Shown here piece by piece: positions 1 to 4,761 of a stretch of 5,689 bases of DNA; the first letter of the stretch is position 1, and each line of letters opens with the position of its first letter. The notes under the pieces are model-generated. The model was not told the origin of the DNA. It did no database searches and was given only the letters and a program-made list of their open reading frames with translations. The stretch is from Bacillota bacterium (GTDB lineage: Bacteria > Bacillota > Dethiobacteria > DTU022): the NCBI GenBank assembly GCA_012727685.1, contig JAAYGO010000172.1:1-5689 (forward strand), read 5' to 3'. The translations under genes were made by a program, and so were the position numbers.

Positions 1-264
1 AAAAAGGGGCCGCTCCAGGCTCTCTGGAACAGCTCCTGACATGAGTTCCAATACCTGCCTAAGTGGCGGCTTTTAAAGTCACAAATCTGGAACGACTTTT
101 AGGTCAGCCCCGGCAGGGTGAGGGGGGCTGATCCGGCTCCCGAATTTCAGGATAGCGCTTGAAGAAATCAGCCTCGAACAATAGAAGAGCAAACCAGAGT
201 TTTTTTCCGTTGATGATAATATCTTCTGACAGCATTGTAAAATTAGATGAAAGGACTGTATTTG
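1..264. other. Leader/intergenic stretch without a convincing gene
   Basis: No open frame here has both a plausible start and family-like sequence. The most notable structure is the inverted repeat at 102-133, listed separately. A shorter inverted repeat (TCCAG/CTGGA) lies near 14-28. No well-spaced -35/-10 pair was found before the gene starting at 265. TAAAAT at 238-243 could be a -10, but nothing resembling a -35 lies 16-18 bases upstream of it. Confidence 0.5.
102..133 (+). other. GC-rich stem-loop in the leader region
   Basis: TCAGCCCC at 104-111 pairs perfectly with GGGGCTGA at 124-131 across a 12-base loop. The stem can be extended by a G-T wobble and one more G-C pair to 102-133. No T-run follows, so it is not a standard intrinsic terminator. 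It matches no riboswitch I recognise. It could be the tail of an upstream transcript or a repeat remnant. Confidence 0.3.
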
Positions 265-906
265 ATGGCGGCATTTGATTTTAAAAAAGCATATAAAGAG
301 CTGTACCTGCCCAAGAATAAGCCAGGCATTATTGATGTGCCGGAAATGCGCTTCATCATGGTTGATGGCAAGGGTGATCCAAATACTGCTGCGTCTTATA
401 AAGAGGCCGTGGAACTGCTCTATGGTCTATCCTACTCCATCAAGATGAGCAAAAAGAGCGGCACTCCGCCGCCGGGATATTTCGATTATGTCGTTCCGCC
501 GTTAGAAGGCTTGTGGTGGTTTGAGGAGAACTATTTCGATGGCAATGTGATCGAAAGGAAGGATGAATTTAACTGGGTGCTGATGATCCGCCAACCGGAG
601 TTCGTCACTCCCGGGGTTTTTGAGGCTGCAAAGGCGAGCCTGTCGAAGAAAAAGCCGGAGCTCGACATTTCAAGAGCCCGCCTTGAGGATTTTACGGAGG
701 GCTTGTGCGCCCAGGTCTTGCACATTGGTTCTTACGACGATGAGGCCGCTACTGTTGCAGTGCTGGAAGAGTTCATTGCCTCGCAGGGATACCGGACCGA
801 GATGTCCGGCTTGCGGCAACATCATGAGATTTATCTCAGCGACCCGCGCAAGACTGAACCGGAGAAGCTAAAAACAGTAATTAGACACCCCATTGCCAGG
901 AGATAA
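265..906 (+). CDS. Stand-alone GyrI-like small-molecule-binding domain protein
   Basis: The 213-residue product matches the stand-alone GyrI-like family in length and pattern. It begins MAAFDFKKAY, has GKGDPN at 35-40, VVPPLEGLWW at 76-85, HIGSYDDE at 153-160 and HHEIYLSDPRK at 186-196. It has no DNA-binding domain, signal peptide or membrane segment, so it should be cytosolic. GyrI-like domains bind amphipathic or planar small molecules; some stand-alone members are reported to hydrolyse cyclopropane-containing toxins. Which applies here cannot be read from the sequence. I chose ATG 265 over the in-frame ATG 247 because AAAGGA at 250-255 lies nine bases before it, and because family members start with a similar MAFDFKK-like sequence. 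A pump remnant follows three bases downstream, and an AraC regulator with a related domain converges from the right, suggesting a drug-response locus. Confidence 0.85.
   Translation: MAAFDFKKAYKELYLPKNKPGIIDVPEMRFIMVDGKGDPNTAASYKEAVELLYGLSYSIKMSKKSGTPPPGYFDYVVPPLEGLWWFEENYFDGNVIERKDEFNWVLMIRQPEFVTPGVFEAAKASLSKKKPELDISRARLEDFTEGLCAQVLHIGSYDDEAATVAVLEEFIASQGYRTEMSGLRQHHEIYLSDPRKTEPEKLKTVIRHPIARR
898..903 (+). promoter_or_regulatory. Ribosome binding site inside the end of the GyrI-like gene
   Basis: AGGAGA at 898-903 encodes the last two arginines of the GyrI-like protein. It is also a near-ideal Shine-Dalgarno sequence six bases before ATG 910. Translation of the following short frame would therefore be coupled to the gene upstream. 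Confidence 0.6.
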
Positions 907-909
907 CAT

Positions 910-1128
910 ATGAAGGAAACCATTGCCCCGCAGCGGATGGGGCGTGCCTTTTCCTTAATCGGCAGCCTCAGCTCAGCCACTATGCCCTTGGGACTGGTGA
1001 TCGCAGCTCCAATTGCCGAAAGCAGAGGGGTCCCATTTTGGTTTTTTGTTGCAGGGATCGCCGTCCTGCTGCTTACGCTGATTAGCATCCTGCTCGTCCT
1101 TCCGTATAAGGAAGGCTTACAAGGATGA
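910..1128 (+). pseudogene. C-terminal remnant of an MFS efflux transporter (two helices)
   Basis: This 72-residue frame resembles only the end of a major-facilitator drug/macrolide-type exporter. The cytoplasmic segment APQRMGRAFSL (6-16) is of the kind that precedes the last two helices, here roughly 14-35 and 43-64, followed by a short charged tail. A full transporter has about 400 residues and 12 helices, so some 330 residues are missing at the N-terminus, and no sequence for them lies upstream. The frame starts three bases after the GyrI-like stop codon, in the same reading frame, and has a good ribosome binding site (AGGAGA, 898-903). Its TGA stop is the first triplet of the repeat at 1126-1168, so the original C-terminus may also have changed. 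It is most simply a deletion remnant, but expression as a small two-helix membrane protein cannot be excluded. It cannot transport by itself as an MFS protein. Confidence 0.7.
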
Positions 1129-2022
1129 GTCAAAGTCACCGTCCCCTTGACTCAGTCCCCTTGACTCACGGACTGGAATCCAGACTTCGCTATAGGCGTA
1201 ATCTTTTCGCTGCTCATCCATTTTAGTAAAAGAAAAGTGGGGAGCATTGATCACTTCGTAATTTGATGAAGGAAGCCATTCTGCATATATCCTGGCCATT
1301 GTTTCCTGCAGCGTGGACGGGAATGGCCCTTCATTTGGAAATACCGCCCAGGTGCAGGCTTTAACCGGCACTTTTGTTAAGCGGTCACTTACCTGCTCTT
1401 TAGTGGTTAAAACACCGATCAGGTGAGTTAAATATCCTTCTTCTTTTAAGAAATTAGCGTCTGCATCATAAGAAACATTAACAATTTCATAAGGCTCCAT
1501 ATTTTGAAGAGAATGCATTTCTTCCTTTTGTTCGCCCGTGATGCTCTCGGCTAGCTTTACAATCTCGTTATTCACACCTTCAAACTGCATCGGCACACGT
1601 TTGCTTACGCCAACAAAATTAAAGGCCGGTTTCTCTTCAATTCTAAATTCCATCGGAATTCCTCCCTTTACGGTTATTACGAACGAGAGTTTGGGAAACG
1701 ATCTGCTGATCCCTTTCTTCATTACATCTGACGGTAAAAAACCGCTCCATTTTTTAAACGCGCGGGTAAAGCCCTCGATGGACTGGTAACCATACTTAAA
1801 TGCAACATCGGTTACTTTTTCGCCATTTAATAAATCCTGGTTGGCCTCCGATAATCTCCTGTTCTTGATATATTCACTAAGGGTCAACCCTGAAAGATAG
1901 AAAAAAATCTTCCTGAAGTGGTAGTCAGGGACCCCGGCATAATCGGAAATATTTTCAAGGGATAAATCATCAGTGAGATGCTCTTCAATATAGTCGATCA
2001 CCTGATTTAATTCCTTTAACAT
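1117..2022 (-). CDS. AraC-family regulator with C-terminal GyrI-like effector domain
   Basis: The 301-residue product has an N-terminal AraC/XylS DNA-binding domain (about 5-103) with two helix-turn-helix units, near 21-42 and 69-92. The second contains the typical VAFKYGYQSIEGFTRAFK stretch. A GyrI-like effector-binding domain (about 123-284) follows and ends in the conserved SEVWIPV strand. This Rob-like arrangement is typical of cytosolic activators that sense drugs or other small molecules. ATG 2022 is preceded by GGGGAG at 2028-2033 with five bases between. Family members normally end just after the EVWIPV strand; here 16 more residues (286-301) follow. Nearly all of these are encoded by the repeat at 1126-1168, so the tail is probably acquired. 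The 3' end overlaps the converging pump remnant by 12 bases. Its targets are unknown; the neighbouring GyrI-like gene and former pump are natural candidates. Confidence 0.88.
   Translation of the reverse strand: MLKELNQVIDYIEEHLTDDLSLENISDYAGVPDYHFRKIFFYLSGLTLSEYIKNRRLSEANQDLLNGEKVTDVAFKYGYQSIEGFTRAFKKWSGFLPSDVMKKGISRSFPKLSFVITVKGGIPMEFRIEEKPAFNFVGVSKRVPMQFEGVNNEIVKLAESITGEQKEEMHSLQNMEPYEIVNVSYDADANFLKEEGYLTHLIGVLTTKEQVSDRLTKVPVKACTWAVFPNEGPFPSTLQETMARIYAEWLPSSNYEVINAPHFSFTKMDEQRKDYAYSEVWIPVRESRGLSQGDGDFDSSL
1126..1168. repeat. Palindromic REP-like repeat with a duplicated 14-base unit
   Basis: TGAGTCAA at 1126-1133 is the reverse complement of TTGACTCA at 1147-1154 and again at 1161-1168. 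The 14-base unit GTCCCCTTGACTCA occurs twice in tandem (1141-1154 and 1155-1168). One strand can therefore form either of two hairpins with the same left arm. From memory, and unverified here, similar GGGGAC/GTCCCC-containing palindromes are dispersed in many Clostridia genomes. The element lies across the junction of two converging genes and alters the end of both. No T-run follows on either strand, so it is not an ordinary terminator. Confidence 0.7.
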
Positions 2023-2045
2023 GCTCTCTCCCCTTCCATATCTGT

Positions 2046-2054
2046 ATCATACCA
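2046..2054 (-). promoter_or_regulatory. Candidate extended -10 promoter of the AraC-type gene
   Basis: Read on the minus strand, TGGTATGAT gives a TGn extension plus TATGAT. The expected -35 position (2069-2074) shows no good match. Transcription would start near 2039 and leave a leader of only about 17 bases, which still includes the ribosome binding site. The call is tentative. Confidence 0.35.
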
Positions 2055-2077
2055 GAGCCGCCTTGCCGACACTCGAC

Positions 2078-2093
2078 TTTTTTAATTAAAAAA
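2078..2093. repeat. AT-rich perfect palindrome in the divergent intergenic region
   Basis: TTTTTTAATTAAAAAA is a perfect 16-base palindrome. It lies just upstream of the candidate promoter of the AraC-type gene and about 90 bases before the predicted start of the CoA-transferase transcript. A second palindrome, TAATTAATTA, lies at 2127-2136, directly upstream of the CoA-transferase -35. They could be operators, UP-like elements, or simple AT-rich sequence. Confidence 0.35.
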
Positions 2094-2144
2094 TATCAAA
2101 TCGGCCTGGACAGTTTCCTACGGCAGTAATTAATTATGGGAGGA

Positions 2145-2173
2145 TTTACTTAAGCCTGGATTCAGCGTATAAT
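2145..2173 (+). promoter_or_regulatory. Sigma-A-type promoter of the CoA-transferase gene
   Basis: A perfect -10 (TATAAT, 2168-2173) lies 17 bases after a fair -35 (TTTACT, 2145-2150, four of six matches). The predicted start near 2180 gives a leader of roughly 85 bases. This leader contains a small hairpin, TTATCC at 2215-2220 pairing with GGATAA at 2232-2237. Confidence 0.65.
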
Positions 2174-2264
2174 TTAAATGAATCAGCCTCGACCCATGTC
2201 ATACCGGCATCGCTTTATCCAGCAGCGCGCCGGATAACACTTTGGAGTAAAGGAGAGATGTTTA

Positions 2265-3455
2265 ATGGCTAAGGCATTGAAAGGCGTCAAGGTTTTGGAT
2301 TTCACGCAATATTTGTCCGGTCCCCATTGCACCTCCGTACTATGTGAGCTGGGGGCGGAGATTATAAAAGTGGAGCGGCCAGGCTCGGGAGACCCGGAAC
2401 GAAAAGCCGCACCCCTGACCCCCAAGGGAGAATCCTATCAGTTTATTGCCTACAACCGGGGGAAAAAAAGCGTGACTTTAAACATGAAGAGCCCTAAAGG
2501 TTTGGAAATCGCCAAGAAGCTGGTTGCCAAATGCGATATCCTCGTCGAGAATTACGCCCCCGGGGTCATGGAACGCCTTGGCCTGGGTTATGAAGAAGCA
2601 AGCAAGATCAACCCCGGAATCATCTATGCCTCTATTTCCGGCTTCGGCCAGACGGGCCCCCGCCGCGACATGGTCACCTATGATGTGGTCGGGCAGGCTA
2701 TGGGCGGGCTGATGAGCGTCACCGGCTACGAGGACGGAGGACCGCTCAAAGTGGGCGTCTCACTCGCCGACTACATGGGCGGATACAATGCCGCCATCGC
2801 GATCCTGGCAGCCCTGCATTACAAGACTGTCACCGGCGAAGGACAGTATATTGACATCTCCATGCAAGACGGCATCTGGGCCATGGTCTTCCCGGACCGG
2901 GCCGATTACTTCGACACCCTGAACCCTCCCAAGAGAATAGGCAACCGGCTCAGCAGCTCCTCCCCCTTCGGCGCCTACAAGGCCAAGGATGGCTACGTGG
3001 TCATCTGCACGATCACCGACGAACAATGGCAGAACGTCCTGAAGGCCATGGGGCGCGAAGACTTACGCGACGACGAACGCTTTGCCAGCCGGGTGTTGCG
3101 GGCTAAGAATATGGCCGATGTGGAGAGCGTGCTGCACGAATGGCTGAAGGATAGGACTGTCGAAGAAGCCATCGCCGCTTTAGAAGAAGTCAAGGTTCCC
3201 TGCTCCCCTGTCCCCACCTTTGAGCAGGTGGCCAACGACCCCCAGATATTGCACCGGGAAATGATCATCGAAGTGGAGCAGCCTCTTTCGGGCAAGGTTA
3301 AGCTGGGAGGTTCTGTCTACAAGATGAGCAAGACACCGGGAAACAGGAAACTCCCCATCCCCCTCCTCGGCCAGCACAACGAGGAGATCTACGGCGACTT
3401 GCTTGGCCTCGATAATAAGGAGATAGAGGAGCTCAAAGCGGAAGGCACCATTTAA
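2265..3455 (+). CDS. Class III (CaiB/BaiF family) CoA-transferase
   Basis: The 396-residue protein has normal length for this family, whose members move CoA between carboxylic acids in the cytosol through aspartyl-CoA thioester and acid-anhydride intermediates. Visible signatures are LKGVKVLDFTQYLSGP (5-20), ELGAEIIKVERPGSGD (28-43), NRGKKSV (64-70), ENYAPGVMERLGLGY (95-109), SISGFGQTGP (123-132) and GVSLADYMGGY (164-174). Asp169 falls on the catalytic aspartate, with the same number as in formyl-CoA transferase. The fold appears complete to the C-terminal part (LLGQHNEEIYGDLLGL). The substrate is not evident; formyl-CoA, carnitine and benzylsuccinate transferases share these motifs. ATG 2265 follows AAAGGAGA (2249-2256) by eight bases. 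With its own promoter and terminator it seems monocistronic, so no pathway partner is seen. Its DNA is far richer in GC than the adjacent regulator gene. Confidence 0.93.
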   Translation: MAKALKGVKVLDFTQYLSGPHCTSVLCELGAEIIKVERPGSGDPERKAAPLTPKGESYQFIAYNRGKKSVTLNMKSPKGLEIAKKLVAKCDILVENYAPGVMERLGLGYEEASKINPGIIYASISGFGQTGPRRDMVTYDVVGQAMGGLMSVTGYEDGGPLKVGVSLADYMGGYNAAIAILAALHYKTVTGEGQYIDISMQDGIWAMVFPDRADYFDTLNPPKRIGNRLSSSSPFGAYKAKDGYVVICTITDEQWQNVLKAMGREDLRDDERFASRVLRAKNMADVESVLHEWLKDRTVEEAIAALEEVKVPCSPVPTFEQVANDPQILHREMIIEVEQPLSGKVKLGGSVYKMSKTPGNRKLPIPLLGQHNEEIYGDLLGLDNKEIEELKAEGTI

Positions 3456-3464
3456 CGCGAGAAC

Positions 3465-3480
3465 AATGCCAAATGGCATT
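3465..3480 (+). repeat. Short perfect hairpin after the CoA-transferase gene
   Basis: AATGCC and GGCATT form a six-pair stem around an AAAT loop, ten bases after the stop codon. No T-run follows, so it may stabilise the 3' end of the transcript upstream of the true terminator. Confidence 0.45.
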
Positions 3481-3493
3481 AGTAATATGATTC

Positions 3494-3522
3494 GGGCATA
3501 GCGCATCTATGCCCAATTTTTT
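3494..3522 (+). terminator. Rho-independent terminator of the CoA-transferase gene
   Basis: GGGCATAG (3494-3501) pairs perfectly with CTATGCCC (3507-3514) around a five-base loop. AATTTTTT follows, ending at 3522. The U-tract is on the plus-strand side only, so it mainly stops transcription of the CoA-transferase gene before the converging minus-strand pair. Confidence 0.85.
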
Positions 3523-3524
3523 AT

Positions 3525-3875
3525 TTATAAATTAAATCGAGAACCGAAATTACGACTTTTGACGAGTCTTATACACGGGCTCTGCCGGGAAGATGAAATC
3601 CGGGATATTATCCGGTAAACGACGGAATTATGATACTCCTTTCCATTGGCATCGAAATGATAGCCGATGGTAATCCGATACATCAAATCCTTGTCACCGC
3701 GGCGGTCTTCGTAGGCCATATCCGCTCCATCCAGGATAGCCACCGCCTTTTCACCAAAAAAATGAAGGACAAGCATACTGGCTACAATATAGAAACCGAT
3801 AATAAAAATGATACTAAAAAAATCCGCCAGCCGAGGGGAGGAAGATGGCTCTTTCGCGTACTCATATCCGCCCAC
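3525..3875 (-). CDS. Small one-helix membrane protein, 3' end probably frameshifted
   Basis: I do not recognise a named protein. The 116-residue product has a short polar N-terminus, one clear membrane helix (about 18-40) and an extracytoplasmic or cytoplasmic beta-like segment (MYRITIGYHFDANGKEYHNS, 65-84). That segment resembles DUF3592-type domains. From about residue 86 the sequence turns into a serine/arginine-rich stretch that looks out of frame. Another frame of the same strand, ending at TAA 3550-3552, reads LPDNIPDFIFPAEPVYKT, which is much more protein-like. A missing base near 3610-3625 would explain this, whether real mutation or sequencing error. The ATG at 3873-3875 lies inside the end of the zinc-ribbon gene (14-base overlap), so the pair is probably one operon with coupled translation. 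Confidence 0.6.
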   Translation of the reverse strand: MGGYEYAKEPSSSPRLADFFSIIFIIGFYIVASMLVLHFFGEKAVAILDGADMAYEDRRGDKDLMYRITIGYHFDANGKEYHNSVVYRIISRISSSRQSPCIRLVKSRNFGSRFNL

Positions 3876-4518
3876 TCATAAGCTTCTGATATTTGCGCCT
3901 GGCCGTAAAATAGCGCATCCTGTCGCCTACTGCCAGTTGAATATGATCGGCCGCGTTACAGTCTTTTTCAAGCACTTCTTCTTTCCCGTTATCCCAGCGG
4001 ATCCGGGTGCAGTACACAGTCACCGGGACTTCATAGTATACCGGTCTACCGGTGATTGTTGTCTCAGACAGCGAGCGTTCCCGGTGAATTTCATCTCTGG
4101 TAAAAAGTTCGGTGACAGTACCGTCGATAAAATGACCACGTTCCGTGCGGGTAAGGGTAATGCCCCAGAGGATTATCAGCAGGACGGCAGCCACCGGCAG
4201 AGTATGTTTGAAAGCAATCGTTTCACTGGCGATCGGAACGATAACGGCAATAAGAATAAAAATTGCCGACCAAAAGATCAGGCCGCTTCTTAGGCTTTTG
4301 TTATACCGGGCCTTAGTACCGCTGTCTGTGGGGTCATAAAGGGTAAACTTATACCCGCATTCGGTGCAATAGTACGCCCAGCGGGGCAGCCTGGCGTTAC
4401 ATTCACCGCACTCTTCATCCAAAAAATAAACATCTTGGGGCGGGTCAACATCAGTACCGCAATTTTCACAATACTTGTCTTTAACAGGAGAACCACACCA
4501 ATAACAGTATTTCTTCAT
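3862..4518 (-). CDS. Double zinc-ribbon membrane protein of unknown function
   Basis: The 218-residue product starts with two zinc-ribbon units: CYWC at 5-8 with CENC at 17-20, and CGEC at 37-40 with CTEC at 51-54. All eight cysteines needed for two zinc sites are present. Two hydrophobic helices follow (about 79-97 and 105-122). After these comes a C-terminal domain (130-218) with a strand-rich YYEVPVTVY...DNGKEE motif and a VGDRMRY segment. This puts the ribbons and C-terminal domain on the same, probably cytoplasmic, side. The frame stays open upstream to an ATG at 4737, but I chose ATG 4516-4518. GGAG at 4528-4531 lies nine bases before it, and the product then begins directly at the ribbon; the extra 73 residues look non-coding and overlap the divergent promoter. 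The next gene overlaps its end by 14 bases. No function can be assigned. Confidence 0.75.
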   Translation of the reverse strand: MKKYCYWCGSPVKDKYCENCGTDVDPPQDVYFLDEECGECNARLPRWAYYCTECGYKFTLYDPTDSGTKARYNKSLRSGLIFWSAIFILIAVIVPIASETIAFKHTLPVAAVLLIILWGITLTRTERGHFIDGTVTELFTRDEIHRERSLSETTITGRPVYYEVPVTVYCTRIRWDNGKEEVLEKDCNAADHIQLAVGDRMRYFTARRKYQKLMSGRI

Positions 4519-4689
4519 GATCATCATCTCCAATTCAGTAACCTGTAGACGATCCTTCGTGATTGCAGATCCCGTCCGGCTTTTGTGAATAGTGTAAGGG
4601 AAATAACGGCGTTTGATCATCATCACTTCGGGTGATTTTTGCCCGGTTTCTGATTTATAAGCTTTCGGCCGCCGCAATCCAGGCAAAAC

Positions 4690-4719
4690 TTGTCCGATAG
4701 AGCTTAAATAGTGTATACT
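4690..4719 (+). promoter_or_regulatory. Sigma-A-type promoter of the symporter gene
   Basis: TTGTCC at 4690-4695 (four of six matches to the -35 consensus) and TATACT at 4714-4719 are separated by 18 bases. The transcript would start near 4726 and have a short AT-rich leader. No convincing promoter for the divergent zinc-ribbon pair was found in 4519-4761; TACACT on the minus strand (4591-4596) is a weak -10 candidate. Confidence 0.5.
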
Positions 4720-4761
4720 TTTAAAAACTAAGTTCAAATTTTTTTATAGGGAGGGAAAAAA

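Noticed and set aside
1..42. Possible minus-strand gene start (ATG at 40-42) running off the left edge, giving MSGAVPESLERPLF
   Set aside because: Only 14 codons are visible, the ribosome binding site is weak, and the sequence matches no family I know.
247..264. Earlier in-frame ATG for the GyrI-like gene
   Set aside because: It has no ribosome binding site, and using it would place the good AAAGGA site inside the coding region; family members begin at the second ATG.
166..2192. Exact 12-base match AATCAGCCTCGA at 166-177 and 2181-2192
   Set aside because: About one such match is expected by chance in a window of this size, and the flanks do not match.
2258..2272. Five-codon frame (ATG to TAA) overlapping the CoA-transferase start
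   Set aside because: Its ATG is only one or two bases from the ribosome binding site, too close for normal initiation.
2760..3506. Long minus-strand open frames inside the CoA-transferase gene
   Set aside because: They are antisense shadows in GC-rich coding DNA with no ribosome binding sites or family resemblance.
4622..4640. ATCAC/GTGAT hairpin followed by five T residues, terminator-like on the plus strand
   Set aside because: The stem has only five pairs and no plus-strand gene lies upstream to be terminated.
4519..4737. 73-residue N-terminal extension of the zinc-ribbon protein
   Set aside because: It has no domain-like sequence, overlaps the divergent promoter, and a good ribosome binding site lies just before the internal ATG at 4518.
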